Shown here one piece after another: positions 30,700 through 39,476 of a stretch of 64,000 nt of DNA. The stretch comes from Sphingomonas sp. HF-S4 (GTDB lineage: Bacteria; Pseudomonadota; Alphaproteobacteria; Sphingomonadales; Sphingomonadaceae). Within the stretch, counting starts at the first letter, position 1. Every line of letters begins with the position of its first letter. The stretch is from NCBI RefSeq assembly GCF_032911445.1, contig NZ_JAWJEJ010000002.1, forward strand, positions 868,001 to 932,000, written 5' to 3'. Position numbers and translations under genes: made by a program. The notes beneath the pieces were generated by a model. The model did not search any database, was not told where the DNA came from, and saw only the letters and a program-made list of their open reading frames with translations.

Positions 30700-32880
30700 C
30701 TAGACGAAACTATACGGATCCACATCGACTGCGACGCGCACCTTGCCGCTCCATTCGAGCGCGCCGAGCCAGTCGCGGATCATGTCCTGGACGTCGAAGG
30801 CGCGGCGGGCATGGACGAGCAGGCGGAAGCGGTGGCGGCCGCGCAGCATCGCCAGCGGCGCGGGGGCGGGGCCGTACACGTGCATCTCCTCGCGATGCGG
30901 CGCGGTGCGGCCCAGCATCCGCGCGGTTTCTTCCGCCGCTGCCTTGTCCTCGCTCGACACGATGATCGCGGCATAGCGGCCATAAGGCGGCGCGCCGGCG
31001 TCGCGCCGCGCCTCGGTCTCGGCGGCGTAGAAGGCGGCGCTGTCGCCGGAGATCAGCGCCTGCATCACCCCGGCTTCGGGCGAGTGCGTCTGGATGAACA
31101 CCTTACCCGGCTTCTCGCCGCGCCCGGCGCGCCCGGACACCTGCATGATCTGCTGGAAGGTGCGTTCCGACGCACGCAAATCGCCGCCGTCGAGCCCGAG
31201 ATCGGCATCGACCACGCCGACCACGGTCAGATTGGGGAAGTGATAGCCCTTGGTCACCAGCTGGGTGCCGACGACGATGTCGATGTCGCCATGCTCCATC
31301 CGTGCAACGAACTCGGCGGCCTTGGCGGGGGACCAGAGCGTGTCCGACGTGACGATCGCGGTCTTGGCGTTGGGCCACAATATCGCGACTTCGTCGGCGA
31401 TCCGCTCGACGCCCGGACCGCAGGCGACGAGGCTGTCGGGCTCCTCGCATTCGGGGCAGATTTCGGGCGTCGGCACGGTGTGGCCGCAATGATGGCATGA
31501 CAGCCGCCGGATCAGCCGGTGCTCGACCATCCAGGCGGTGCAGTTCGGGCATTGGAAGCGGTGGCCGCAATGCCGGCACAGCGTGAGCGGGGCATAGCCG
31601 CGGCGATTGAGGAAAAGCAGCGATTGCTCGCCGCGCTCCAGCGCCGCGTCGATCGCCAGGATCAGCCGCGGGCTCAGCCAGCGGCCGCGGTCGGGCGGCT
31701 CCTTGATCAGGTCGATCGCCTCGATATCGGGCAGCTCGGCGAGGCCGTAGCGGCCGGGCAGCTTCAATTCCTCATAGCGTCCCAGCTCGACCTGGTGCCG
31801 GGTCTCGATCGCCGGCGTGGCCGAGGCGAGGATCACGGGGCATCCCTCGAAGCGCCCGCGCATCACCGCGACGTCGCGGGCATGATAGTGGACGCCTTCC
31901 TCCTGCTTGAAGCTGGTCTCGTGCGCCTCGTCGACGATGATCAGCCCGAGCCGGGGATAGGGCAGGAACAAAGCCGATCGCGCGCCGACCACCACCTTGG
32001 CCTCGCCGCGCGATATCGCCCGCCACGCCCGGCGCCGCTGCGAGGTGCGCAGCCCCGAATGCCACGCCACCGGCTCGCAGCCGAAGCGCTTGGCGAAGCG
32101 GGTGAGGAAGGGCTCGGTGAGCGCGATCTCGGGGAGAAGGACGAGCGTCTGCTTGCCCGAAGCGAGGGCGGCGGCGACCGCTTCGAAATAGACTTCGGTC
32201 TTGCCCGATCCGGTGACGCCGTCGAGCAGGAACGGCTGGAATGCCTCCGCTGTCACCGATTGCCGCAGGATGCTCGCGGCATCGGCCTGCTCGCCGCTGA
32301 GTTCGGGGGGCGCGAAATTGGGGTCGGGCAGGGGATAGGGGCTGTCGGTGTCGACGATCACCGCCTCGATCGCGCCGACCTTGCACAGCCCGCGGATCAC
32401 GCCTTCGGAAACGTCGGCGATCGTCGCGAGTTCGCGGACCAGCCCCTGGCGCTCGCCGATCCGCTCGAGCGCCTGTTCGCGTTGCGGCGTGAGGCGATCG
32501 GGTACCAATCCGGTCGCGCGATACTCGGTGATCGTCGGCGCCGCCTCGAACGCCGCCGAGGTGCGCACCGCCATCGCCAGCACCGCCGAGAGCGGGCTCA
32601 GATAATAGTCGGCAGTCCATTCGACGAGGCGGCGGACGGGCTCGGGGATCGGCGGGGTATCGGCGACCGCGAGGATATTGCGCAGGCGATTGTCGCCGAT
32701 CTCTTCCTTGTCGGGCGGCAGCCGCTCGGGCTCCCACACCACGCCGGCATATTGGCGCGGCCCGATCGGCACGACGACGATCGACCCGGGCTCGACCGTC
32801 ATGCCGTGCGGAATGCGATAGTCGAGGGGCCCAAGTGCCGGATGGAGGACGAGGATGCGGGCGCGCGACATGCCGCCCAT
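30700..32880 (-). CDS. priA: Primosomal protein N' (replication restart helicase PriA)
   Basis: A 726-residue superfamily 2 helicase that reloads the replisome at collapsed forks. The N-terminal DNA-binding domain starts RARILVLHPALGPLDYRIPH. Walker A is DGVTGSGKTEVYF, motif II is IIVDEAHE, and motif III is LASATPAIET. The zinc-binding insert has CRHCGHRFQCPNCTAWM, CHHCGH and CPECEEPDSLVACGPG. Motifs V-VI (GTQLVTKGYHFPNLTVVGVV and QVSGRAGRG) are intact. An ATG at 32871 (MSRARI) is an equally good start. It heads a minus-strand run with the two metallopeptidase genes. Confidence 0.96.
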   Translation of the reverse strand: MGGMSRARILVLHPALGPLDYRIPHGMTVEPGSIVVVPIGPRQYAGVVWEPERLPPDKEEIGDNRLRNILAVADTPPIPEPVRRLVEWTADYYLSPLSAVLAMAVRTSAAFEAAPTITEYRATGLVPDRLTPQREQALERIGERQGLVRELATIADVSEGVIRGLCKVGAIEAVIVDTDSPYPLPDPNFAPPELSGEQADAASILRQSVTAEAFQPFLLDGVTGSGKTEVYFEAVAAALASGKQTLVLLPEIALTEPFLTRFAKRFGCEPVAWHSGLRTSQRRRAWRAISRGEAKVVVGARSALFLPYPRLGLIIVDEAHETSFKQEEGVHYHARDVAVMRGRFEGCPVILASATPAIETRHQVELGRYEELKLPGRYGLAELPDIEAIDLIKEPPDRGRWLSPRLILAIDAALERGEQSLLFLNRRGYAPLTLCRHCGHRFQCPNCTAWMVEHRLIRRLSCHHCGHTVPTPEICPECEEPDSLVACGPGVERIADEVAILWPNAKTAIVTSDTLWSPAKAAEFVARMEHGDIDIVVGTQLVTKGYHFPNLTVVGVVDADLGLDGGDLRASERTFQQIMQVSGRAGRGEKPGKVFIQTHSPEAGVMQALISGDSAAFYAAETEARRDAGAPPYGRYAAIIVSSEDKAAAEETARMLGRTAPHREEMHVYGPAPAPLAMLRGRHRFRLLVHARRAFDVQDMIRDWLGALEWSGKVRVAVDVDPYSFV

Positions 32881-32908
32881 ATCGTTGCTTCGGACTCGGC
32901 TGAAAAGC

Positions 32909-33562
32909 CTAGAGGTTCAGCGAAAGCTGCATCGACAGCGCATGGTCCATCTGCGCGCTGCCGCCGTTGCGGGCGAAGCGGTACTGGTTGAGATAGCCCA
33001 CATCGCTCGAAATGCCCTTGGCGATCGGCAGCGTCACGCCCACCCAGTTGCGCATCCGATCGTATCCGGCACGCTGGCCCCAATCGGTGCTGTTCGCCAT
33101 GAAGAAGCTCTCATGGCTTGCGAACAGCGCGAAGCCTTTGCCGATCGGATGGTTGTAGCGCAGCAGCGGGCGGATGCGGATGCCCACTTCGGGGCCATCG
33201 GGATGAAAACGTTCGTCGATGCGGAATCGCGAAGTGAATCGCCCATAGGTCAGGATGACGTGCTGGCGCAGGCGGTCCTCGTCGTCGGCGGTATTGCCGC
33301 CGTGGCTGCCGACATGGCGATAGCCGAACCCGATCTCGACATGCTTGGAGAGCTTATGGCTGACGAGCCCGCCGATCTCGGTGTGGAACAGTCCCTTCTG
33401 GCGCTCGCTGAATCGCGCGATGCCTTCGACGGTCACGCGCCAGTCCTCGGCGATCGGGACATTGGCATTGGTCTGCAGCCAGAGCTGGGTGTCCTCGACC
33501 GTCTGCGCATCGGCTTCCGGCACGAGGAATAGCAACAACGCAGGAGCAAGAAGGGCGCGCAA
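32909..33562 (-). CDS. DUF2490 outer-membrane protein
   Basis: A 217-residue DUF2490 protein. The signal peptide (MRALLAPALLLFLVPEADA) is followed by TVEDTQLWLQTNANVPIAED, the usual family opening. Alternating polar and aromatic strands suggest a small beta-barrel in the outer membrane (GFGYRHVG, ILTYGRFTSRFRIDERF, HALSMQLSLNL at the end). The function of the family is unknown. It precedes priA on the same strand by 28 bp. Confidence 0.82.
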   Translation of the reverse strand: MRALLAPALLLFLVPEADAQTVEDTQLWLQTNANVPIAEDWRVTVEGIARFSERQKGLFHTEIGGLVSHKLSKHVEIGFGYRHVGSHGGNTADDEDRLRQHVILTYGRFTSRFRIDERFHPDGPEVGIRIRPLLRYNHPIGKGFALFASHESFFMANSTDWGQRAGYDRMRNWVGVTLPIAKGISSDVGYLNQYRFARNGGSAQMDHALSMQLSLNL

Positions 33563-33702
33563 GCCGAAGTTCCTCGTGGGGGAAGATCCGTGCGCCTAGC
33601 CCAAGCAGGTGCCTCTGTCATCAACCAGTAACATTAGGTGGCATTGCGCCGTTAAGCGCCGATGCTAGTCTCGCGGCCGGGTCGCGACAAAAGGGGGTTG
33701 CC

Positions 33703-34101
33703 ATGCTTTTGACTGCGTTCGCGCTGCACGCTGCCGTCGCACAACAACAATGCCGCACGCTGGATGCCCGGCTTCCGGTGGCGCTGCGCGGCTGGAAGGT
33801 TTCCGGGAGCGGGCTCGATACCGGCCACACCGTGACGCTCAATGCGGGACGAGACAAGGCGCTTCGGACCAGCGTTACGATCCGCCGCGCCGGCACTTAT
33901 GGCATCGCGCTCGATCAGGCCGGCTGGATCGATGTTGCGCCAGCACGCGGCAAGCCACTCGAATCGGTCGCGCACGGCCACGGCCCCGAATGCTCCACGA
34001 TCCGCAAGATCGTCCGCTACAAGTTGCGCCCCGGCACCTATCGCGTCGACGTGACTCGGCTTAAGGCGGCGCGCGCACGGCTGATGCTCGTGCGCTACTG
34101 A
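33703..34101 (+). CDS. Small secreted protein of unknown function
   Basis: A 132-residue protein with a very short signal peptide ([16 protein letters not shown]). The mature part is basic, with two cysteines (QQCRTLDAR and GPECSTIRK) that could form a disulfide, and a beta-rich pattern ([44 protein letters not shown]). It may resemble a small beta-sandwich protein. GGGGG at about 33693 is a plausible ribosome site. The transaldolase gene follows 19 bp later on the same strand, so they may be cotranscribed, though no functional tie is evident. Confidence 0.68.
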   Translation: MLLTAFALHAAVAQQQCRTLDARLPVALRGWKVSGSGLDTGHTVTLNAGRDKALRTSVTIRRAGTYGIALDQAGWIDVAPARGKPLESVAHGHGPECSTIRKIVRYKLRPGTYRVDVTRLKAARARLMLVRY

Positions 34102-34120
34102 TTCGCCTGAAGGACCACAG

Positions 34121-34777
34121 ATGAAATTCTTCGCCGACACTGCCGACACCGCCGACATCCGCGACCTCGCCGATACCGGGCTGCTCGACGGCGTCACCAC
34201 CAATCCGTCGCTGATCCACAAGGCGGGCCGCGACTTTCTCGAAGTCGTTGCCGAGATCTGCCAGATCGTGCCGGGCAAGCCGGTGTCGGCCGAAGTCGTC
34301 GCCCTCGATTACGAAGGCATGATGCGTGAGGCGGAGATCGTCCGGAAGATCGCTGACAACATCGCGGTCAAGGTGCCGCTGACGATCGACGGGCTCAAGA
34401 CCTGCAAGGCGCTCACCGACGACGGAACGATGGTCAACGTGACCCTGTGCTTCTCGGCGAACCAGGCGCTGCTCGCCGCCAAGGCGGGCGCGACCTTCAT
34501 CTCGCCCTTCGTCGGCCGCCACGACGACAACGGCTTCGACGGGATGCAGCTGATCAGCGACATCCGCCTGATCTACGACAATTACGACTTCGGCACCGAG
34601 ATCCTCGTCGCCAGCGTCCGCCACCCGATTCATGTGCTCGAGGCCGCGCGCATCGGCGCCGACGTGATGACCGCGCCGCCTGCGGTGATCCGCCAGCTGG
34701 TCAAGCACCCGCTGACCGACAAGGGCATCGAAGGCTTCCTCGCCGACTGGGCGAAGACCGGTCAGAAGATCGGGTAA
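34121..34777 (+). CDS. fsa: Fructose-6-phosphate aldolase / transaldolase (small class)
   Basis: A 218-residue (beta/alpha)8 aldolase of the small transaldolase/FSA family. [20 protein letters not shown] and VTTNPSLI open the fold. The Schiff-base lysine is K84 in [29 protein letters not shown] then [11 protein letters not shown] is the characteristic core. The enzyme acts in the pentose phosphate pathway as transaldolase or splits fructose-6-phosphate; sequence alone does not separate the two. The ATG at 34121 follows AAGGACCAC. A repeat-rich spacer separates it from xerC. Confidence 0.93.
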   Translation: MKFFADTADTADIRDLADTGLLDGVTTNPSLIHKAGRDFLEVVAEICQIVPGKPVSAEVVALDYEGMMREAEIVRKIADNIAVKVPLTIDGLKTCKALTDDGTMVNVTLCFSANQALLAAKAGATFISPFVGRHDDNGFDGMQLISDIRLIYDNYDFGTEILVASVRHPIHVLEAARIGADVMTAPPAVIRQLVKHPLTDKGIEGFLADWAKTGQKIG

Positions 34778-34783
34778 CCTCAT

Positions 34784-34911
34784 CCTCCCCGGAACGGGGA
34801 GGGGGACCGCGCCCGCAGGGCGGGGTGGTGGGGGCGTGCCGCGAGGGATGTCCTATGAGGCGACCCCCCTCCACCATGCTTCGCATGGTCCCCCTCCCCG
34901 TGCCGGGGAGG
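34784..34911. repeat. Compound REP-like element before xerC
   Basis: Hairpins CCTCCCCG-GAA-CGGGGAGG (34784-34802) and CCTCCCCG-TGC-CGGGGAGG (34893-34911) bracket the spacer, with a third hairpin ACCATG-CTTCG-CATGGT at 34873-34889. The outer arms can pair with each other. The element ends about 20 bp before the xerC start and could reduce read-through from fsa. Confidence 0.75.
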
Positions 34912-34930
34912 ATCGGGTAGGGTTCGTGCT

Positions 34931-35824
34931 GTGACCGAACCCGCGCTCCCGCTCCTATACGGCCAGCACCTCGCCCGCGACCGGCGGCGTTCGGTACACA
35001 CGGTGCGCGCCTATGAGGCGACCGCGGTCCGTTTGATCGCATTCCTCCAGTCGCATTGGGGCGGCGAAGTCACTCGCGACGCACTGGCGAAGATCGCGAC
35101 CGCCGACCTGCGCGCCTTCCTGGCGCATCGTCGGGGGGACGGCCTGTCCAACGCCTCCGCTGCACGCGAACTCTCCGCAGTGCGCGGCTTCCTCAAATTC
35201 GCCGCGGGCGACGCCGCCGAACTTCCTCGCCTGCGCGGCCCGCGGGTCAAGAAGGGAATCCCCCGCCCGATCGCGCCGCACGAGGCCGTTGCGCTCGCCG
35301 AGACGGTGGCCGAGGAGGCGCGCGAGCCGTGGATCGGCGCGCGTGACTGGGCGGTGCTCCTCCTCCTTTACGGTGCCGGGCTGCGGATCGGCGAGGCGGT
35401 CGGGCTCACCGGCGCCGTCCTGCCGCTCGGGCCTACGATGCGCGTCACCGGCAAGCGCGCCAAGACGCGCACCGTGCCGCTGCTGCCGCAGGTGCGCGAG
35501 GCGATAGAGGCGTACGCCCAGCTCTGCCCCTATGGCATAGCGCGCGACGCGCCGCTCTTCCGCGGGGCCAAGGGCGGGCCGCTGCCCCCGGGCGCGATCC
35601 GCAAGGCCGTGCGCGCGGCGCGTACAGTGCTCGGCTTGTCGGAACGGACCACCCCGCACGCGCTGCGCCATAGCTTCGCGACGCACCTGCTCGGCCGCGG
35701 CGCCGACCTGCGCGCGCTGCAGGAACTGCTCGGCCATGCCAGTCTCAGCTCGACCCAGGTCTATACCGCGGTCGACGCCGCGCATCTGCTCGACGTCTAT
35801 CGCAGCGCCCATCCGCGCGCGTGA
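34931..35824 (+). CDS. xerC: Tyrosine recombinase XerC
   Basis: A 297-residue tyrosine recombinase, most likely XerC of the chromosome dimer resolution pair. The catalytic set is complete: R152 (GAGLRIGEAV), K175 (TGKRAKTR), H243 and R246 (HALRHSFATHLL), H269 (LLGHASLSSTQ) and Y278 (VYTAVDAAH). The N-terminal SAM-like domain lies in residues 1-100. The start is GTG 34931. The length, the presence of the LGHASLSSTQVYT block and the housekeeping neighbourhood argue against a phage or island integrase. No dif-like site was recognised nearby. Confidence 0.92.
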   Translation: MTEPALPLLYGQHLARDRRRSVHTVRAYEATAVRLIAFLQSHWGGEVTRDALAKIATADLRAFLAHRRGDGLSNASAARELSAVRGFLKFAAGDAAELPRLRGPRVKKGIPRPIAPHEAVALAETVAEEAREPWIGARDWAVLLLLYGAGLRIGEAVGLTGAVLPLGPTMRVTGKRAKTRTVPLLPQVREAIEAYAQLCPYGIARDAPLFRGAKGGPLPPGAIRKAVRAARTVLGLSERTTPHALRHSFATHLLGRGADLRALQELLGHASLSSTQVYTAVDAAHLLDVYRSAHPRA

Positions 35825-35864
35825 CTTTTCAAAGCGAAAGCAATAGGATCGTGGCGGGGGCGCA

Positions 35865-36341
35865 ATGACCTACAGCTACGATACCGATATCTCCGCGGTG
35901 CAGCACGTGCCGAGCATCGAAGCGACGCTGCAACAGGTCTGCGCGCTCACCGGCATGGGCTTCGCCGCAGTCGCGCGCGTCACCAGCGAGCGCTGGATCG
36001 CCTGCCAGGTGCTCGACCGCATCGAATTCGGGATGAAGCCGGGCGACGAACTCGTTCTCCAGACGACGATCTGCGACGAGATACGGTTGAGCGGCCGCGC
36101 GGTATTCATCGATCATGTTGGTGCCAATCCCGAGTGGCGCACGCACCACACCCCGGCGATGTACGGCTTCGAAAGCTATATCTCGGTGCCGATCATCCTG
36201 GCCGACGGCAGCTTTTTCGGCACGCTCTGCGCACTAGATCCGGCCGAGCGCGAGAAATCGCTGGCGGCCGCCTTGCCGCAGCTCGAAGCGATGGCGGCAA
36301 CGATCGCCGTCGAACTCGATCGGCTCCGCGCGGCAGCCTAG
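35865..36341 (+). CDS. GAF domain protein
   Basis: A 158-residue single GAF domain. It has SIEATLQQVCALTGMGFAAV, then RVTSERWIACQVLDRI, the central TTICDEIRLSGRAVFIDHVG, and ESYISVPIILADGSFFGTLC then ALDP. A C-terminal helix ends the protein. Stand-alone GAF proteins of this shape act as small-molecule or redox sensors or are fused to kinases; there is no output domain here. The cysteines in TTICDEI and GTLCALD could bind ligand or sense oxidation, but this is inference. The ATG at 35865 follows GGGGGCGCA. Its stop is 8 bp from the convergent DedA stop. Confidence 0.85.
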   Translation: MTYSYDTDISAVQHVPSIEATLQQVCALTGMGFAAVARVTSERWIACQVLDRIEFGMKPGDELVLQTTICDEIRLSGRAVFIDHVGANPEWRTHHTPAMYGFESYISVPIILADGSFFGTLCALDPAEREKSLAAALPQLEAMAATIAVELDRLRAAA

Positions 36342-36349
36342 TTTGGGCC

Positions 36350-36940
36350 CTAGCGCTTCGCCCGCGGCTTCCAGGTCGCGACGCGCCACACATAGAGTAG
36401 CAGCAACGCGACCAGCGTCGCCGTCACCACCGGCGCGATCCAGTGATCGATCTTCTCGAAGCTCGCGCCGAGCCAGAACCCCACGCCGACCAGGATCGTG
36501 TTCCAGATCGCGCTGCCGATCGTGGTGAAGGCCAGGAAGCGCCAGAAGGGCATGTGCATCAGCCCGGCGGGAATCGAGATAACCGTCCGCCCGATCGGCA
36601 TGAAGCGAAATACGAGCACCGTCAGCCCGCCCCAGCGATCGAAGAAGCGGCGGAAGTTCTCGACATCCTCCCAGTCCATCGTCAGCCAGCGGCCCCAGCG
36701 ATCGATCGCCGGCCGCAGCCGCTCATAGCCGTAGCGCCGGCCGATTTCCCACCAGAACAGGTTGCCGACGGCGCAGCCGAGCGTCCCGGTCAGCACGAGC
36801 AGGGTGAAGTCCATCTTGCCTTGGCCAGCGGCGATCCCGGCGACGCTCATGATCACTTCGGACGGGACCGGCGGAATCACATTCTCCAGCACCATCAGCA
36901 GGAAAATGCCGAAATAGCCCCAACCCAGCCAGTCGATCAT
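36350..36940 (-). CDS. DedA family inner-membrane protein
   Basis: A 196-residue DedA/SNARE-associated protein. It begins MIDWLGWGYFGIFLLMVLEN, then VIPPVPSEVIMSVAGIAAGQ. The family motif FxRFMPIGRTVISIPAGLMHMP is present (VFRFMPIGRTVISIPAG), with four to five predicted membrane segments. DedA proteins are proton-driven phospholipid flippases involved in undecaprenyl phosphate or lipid recycling. The acidic residue in VLENVIPPVPSE and the arginines in the RFMPIGR motif are intact. It lies 3 bp after gshB on the same strand and is likely cotranscribed. Confidence 0.92.
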   Translation of the reverse strand: MIDWLGWGYFGIFLLMVLENVIPPVPSEVIMSVAGIAAGQGKMDFTLLVLTGTLGCAVGNLFWWEIGRRYGYERLRPAIDRWGRWLTMDWEDVENFRRFFDRWGGLTVLVFRFMPIGRTVISIPAGLMHMPFWRFLAFTTIGSAIWNTILVGVGFWLGASFEKIDHWIAPVVTATLVALLLLYVWRVATWKPRAKR

Positions 36941-36943
36941 CGG

Positions 36944-37903
36944 TCAGGCCGCGCGCTCGGCGACGCGGCGCTCGATCGCCTGCCAGATCAGCGCGCCGGT
37001 ATCCGACCCGTTGAACCTGTCGATCGCGACGATGCCGGTGGGGGAGGTGACGTTGATCTCGGTCAGCCATTCGCCGCCGATCACGTCGATCCCGACGAAC
37101 AGCAGTCCGCGCTTCTTGAGCTCGGGGCCGAGCACGTCGCAGATTTCCTGCTCGCGGGCGGTGAGCTCGGTCTTGGCCGCGGTGCCGCCGACCGCGAGGT
37201 TCGAACGGATCTCGCCTTCGCCGGGCACGCGGTTGACCGCGCCGGCGACCTCGCCGTCGACCAGCACGATGCGCTTGTCGCCCTGCGCGACCGAGGGGAG
37301 GAATGCCTGCACCATATGCGGCTCGCGATAGGCGGTGTTGAACACTTCGATCAGCGAGGAGAGGTTGGCGCCGTCGCTGCCAACCTTGAAGATCGCCTTG
37401 CCGCCATTGCCGTGGAGCGGCTTGACGACGATTTCGCCGTGCTTCGCCAGGAAGGCGCGTGCCTCGTCCAGGCTGCGGGTGACCAAGGTCGGCGGCATGA
37501 ACTGCGCATAATCGAGCACGAAGATCTTTTCGGGCGCGTTGCGTACGCTGGCGGGGTCGTTGACCACCAGGGTGCGCTCGGCGATCCGCTCGAGCAGGTG
37601 GGTAGCGGTGATGTAGCCCAGGTCGAATGGCGGATCCTGGCGCATCAGCACGACATCGACTTCTGCCCCGAGATCGAGGCTGACGGGATCATCGAAACGG
37701 AAATGATCGCCCGCGACGCGCTGGACGCGCACCGGATGCGCCTTGGCCCAGACGCGGCCTTCCGAATAGTTGAGGTCTTCGGCGGCGTAGTGGAACAGCC
37801 GGTGCCCGCGCGCCTGCGCGGAAAGCATCAGCGCGAAGGTCGAGTCGCCAGCGATGTTGATCGCATCGAGCGGGTCCATCTGCACGGCAACAACAAGCGA
37901 CAT
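36944..37903 (-). CDS. gshB: Glutathione synthase
   Basis: A 319-residue ATP-grasp ligase that joins gamma-glutamylcysteine and glycine. MSLVVAVQMDPLDAINIAGD then STFALMLSAQARGH is the typical N-terminus. VVNDPASVRNAPEKIFVLDY, VVKPLHGNGGKAIFKV and INVTSPTGIVAIDRFNG are the ATP- and substrate-binding elements. The length is as expected. It sits in the minus-strand unit yraN-gshB-dedA. The rsmI gene lies just upstream, an association seen in many proteobacteria (rsmI, lpoA, yraN, gshB). Confidence 0.97.
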   Translation of the reverse strand: MSLVVAVQMDPLDAINIAGDSTFALMLSAQARGHRLFHYAAEDLNYSEGRVWAKAHPVRVQRVAGDHFRFDDPVSLDLGAEVDVVLMRQDPPFDLGYITATHLLERIAERTLVVNDPASVRNAPEKIFVLDYAQFMPPTLVTRSLDEARAFLAKHGEIVVKPLHGNGGKAIFKVGSDGANLSSLIEVFNTAYREPHMVQAFLPSVAQGDKRIVLVDGEVAGAVNRVPGEGEIRSNLAVGGTAAKTELTAREQEICDVLGPELKKRGLLFVGIDVIGGEWLTEINVTSPTGIVAIDRFNGSDTGALIWQAIERRVAERAA

Positions 37904-37928
37904 TCGGCCTCCTTCGCGGACCCTTGTA

Positions 37929-37952
37929 GGTGACTTATTGGACTAAGTCACC
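37929..37952. other. Hairpin spanning the yraN stop codon
   Basis: GGTGACTTA, loop TTGGAC, TAAGTCACC is a perfect 9-bp stem. The TGA stop of yraN (minus strand) lies inside one arm, as with the methyltransferase at 8042. No T-run follows, so it is more likely an RNA structure between yraN and gshB than a terminator. Confidence 0.5.
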
Positions 37953-38322
37953 CCATCCAGGCGTTCTCGATATGGCGGGGGAGCGCGCGGGGGGCAATGA
38001 GGATCACGTCGACTCGGATGTCGTCGCCCGGTCCGGCATAGCGCGGCATCAGATACTCGGCCGCGGCGGCGACGCGCGAGAGGCGGCGCTCGTCGATCGC
38101 GAAGTCTAGTTCGGCATCGCTGGCGCGGGTCTTGACCTCGACGAACGCGACCAGCCGCCCCTTGCGCACGACAAGGTCGACTTCGCCCGCGGGGGTGCGG
38201 ACTCGGCGGTCGAGGATTCGCCAGCCGCGCAGCCAGAGCCACCAGGCGGCGCGGCGTTCGCCGTCTCTTCCGCGATTTTCCGCCGCTTTACGGGCGTTTG
38301 TCGCTCGCGAAGGCCGTTTCAT
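37948..38322 (-). CDS. yraN: YraN family protein (UPF0102)
   Basis: A 124-residue protein of the YraN/UPF0102 family, a predicted restriction-endonuclease-like fold. The core motif is GEVDLVVRKGRLVAFVEVKT, with the D/ExK active-site pattern (D...VEVK). AENRGRDGERRAAWWL is the conserved N-terminal helix. The ATG at 38322 follows GGCGGAG at 7 bp; a TTG six codons upstream is less likely. It is cotranscribed with gshB after a 44-bp spacer with a hairpin. Function is not established for the family, though Holliday junction or replication roles have been proposed. Confidence 0.93.
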   Translation of the reverse strand: MKRPSRATNARKAAENRGRDGERRAAWWLWLRGWRILDRRVRTPAGEVDLVVRKGRLVAFVEVKTRASDAELDFAIDERRLSRVAAAAEYLMPRYAGPGDDIRVDVILIAPRALPRHIENAWMG

Positions 38323-38434
38323 CTGCGACTCCGCCTGCAAGGGGTTGGCGCCTGTGGATAACTTTGGTTAGCCTGCATCATTCCGACTCAGAAGAGGCCG
38401 GGTCGCTAATCGTCACCGGGGGGTGCCGAAGATT

Positions 38435-38632
38435 ATGGAATCGAACGAAAGCTATTACCGGCGTCGCGCCATCCAGGAAATCGTCGCGGCACGAAACGCG
38501 ATAACTGCGGATGCGCGTGCGCGGCGGCGGTTGCTTGCGGAGAGCTATGTGAAGCGGCTTTCGGAACTCACCGGTTCCGACGAGAGCTTCATGCTCGACG
38601 CCAATCCTGCCCGGTTGCAGCACGTCGCCTAA
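38435..38632 (+). CDS. Small basic protein, 65 aa
   Basis: Function unknown. MESNESYYRRRAIQEIVAAR begins a mostly helical, charged protein (AITADARARRRLLAESYVKR), ending FMLDANPARLQHVA. No signal peptide or membrane helix. The ATG at 38435 is used; a GTG four codons earlier is possible. Its stop overlaps that of rsmI by 4 bp on the opposite strand. The amphipathic helical pattern and compact placement make it a likely real gene, perhaps of the small conserved sphingomonad proteins. Confidence 0.6.
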   Translation: MESNESYYRRRAIQEIVAARNAITADARARRRLLAESYVKRLSELTGSDESFMLDANPARLQHVA

Positions 38633-39465
38633 GTCTTGAGCTGCATCGCCCGCGCATACAGGGCCTTGCGGTCCAGCCCCAATTTCTTCGCGACTTCGCC
38701 CGCGGCCTTTGCCGGGGGTAGCCGCGTCAGCGCTTCGGCGAGGGCCGCATCGCCGTCTTCCTCGGTCGCGGGCGGCGCCTCGCCCGGCGGCGCCACCACC
38801 ACCACGATCTCGCCCTTGGGGGGCGCATCGGCATAGCGACCCGCCAGCTCGGTCAGCGTTCCCGTCACGCATTCCTCGAACCGCTTGGTGATCTCGCGCG
38901 CGATGGCGGCCTCGCGATTCCCCAGTCCTGCGGCCAGCGCGGTCAGGCAGGCGGCGAGCCGCGGCCCCGATTCGTAGAGTACCAGGGTCGCGCGGATCGC
39001 GGCGACCTCGGCGATCGCTTCGGCGCGCGCCTGTTGCTTCGAAGGCAGGAAGCCAAGGAAGAAGAAGCGGTCGGTCGGAAGCCCTGCCAGCGTCAGCGCG
39101 GCAATCGCGGCGCAGGGACCCGGGATCGTCGTCACGACATGCCCCGCCGCCCGCGCGTCGCGCACCAGCTTGAAGCCGGGGTCGGAGATCAGCGGCGTGC
39201 CTGCGTCCGATACCAAAGCCACCGCCTCGCTTGCCATCCGCGCGATCAGGCCGGGGCGGACGGCGTCGGCATTGTGGTCGTGATAGGGGAGCATCCGGCC
39301 CTTGGTGCCGAGGTGACGGAACAGTCCCGCTGTCACACGCGAGTCTTCGACTGCAACCACATCGGCTTTCATCAGTATTTGCGCAGCGCGTGGGCTGAGG
39401 TCGCCGAGATTGCCGATCGGCGTCGCGACGATGTAGAGGCCGGGGGCAAGAACGAGATCATCCAT
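38629..39465 (-). CDS. rsmI: 16S rRNA (cytidine1402-2'-O)-methyltransferase
   Basis: A 278-residue SAM-dependent methyltransferase that modifies C1402 in the ribosomal decoding centre. LAPGLYIVATPIGNLGDLSP and VAVEDSRVTAGLFRHLGTKG open the fold. LVSDAGTPLISDPGFKLVRD is the SAM-binding glycine loop of the tetrapyrrole-methylase-like family. FFLGFLPSKQQAR and VLYESGPRL are also conserved. It is divergent from the LpoA-like gene, whose start is 11 bp away, the usual arrangement for these two genes. Confidence 0.97.
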   Translation of the reverse strand: MDDLVLAPGLYIVATPIGNLGDLSPRAAQILMKADVVAVEDSRVTAGLFRHLGTKGRMLPYHDHNADAVRPGLIARMASEAVALVSDAGTPLISDPGFKLVRDARAAGHVVTTIPGPCAAIAALTLAGLPTDRFFFLGFLPSKQQARAEAIAEVAAIRATLVLYESGPRLAACLTALAAGLGNREAAIAREITKRFEECVTGTLTELAGRYADAPPKGEIVVVVAPPGEAPPATEEDGDAALAEALTRLPPAKAAGEVAKKLGLDRKALYARAMQLKT

Positions 39466-39476
39466 CGGGGAGTGTC

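Noticed and set aside
31519..32991. 490-aa open frame opposite priA
   Set aside because: Shadow frame with no domain; priA motifs on the other strand are complete.
33703..34101. Homogentisate 1,2-dioxygenase, a name I recall being applied to similar small proteins
   Set aside because: 132 residues with a signal peptide cannot be the roughly 430-residue dioxygenase. The name is likely a propagated error, so it is left as unknown.
34931..35824. Mobile-element integrase
   Set aside because: The recombinase has XerC features and sits among housekeeping genes. No direct repeats or other phage or island genes are nearby.
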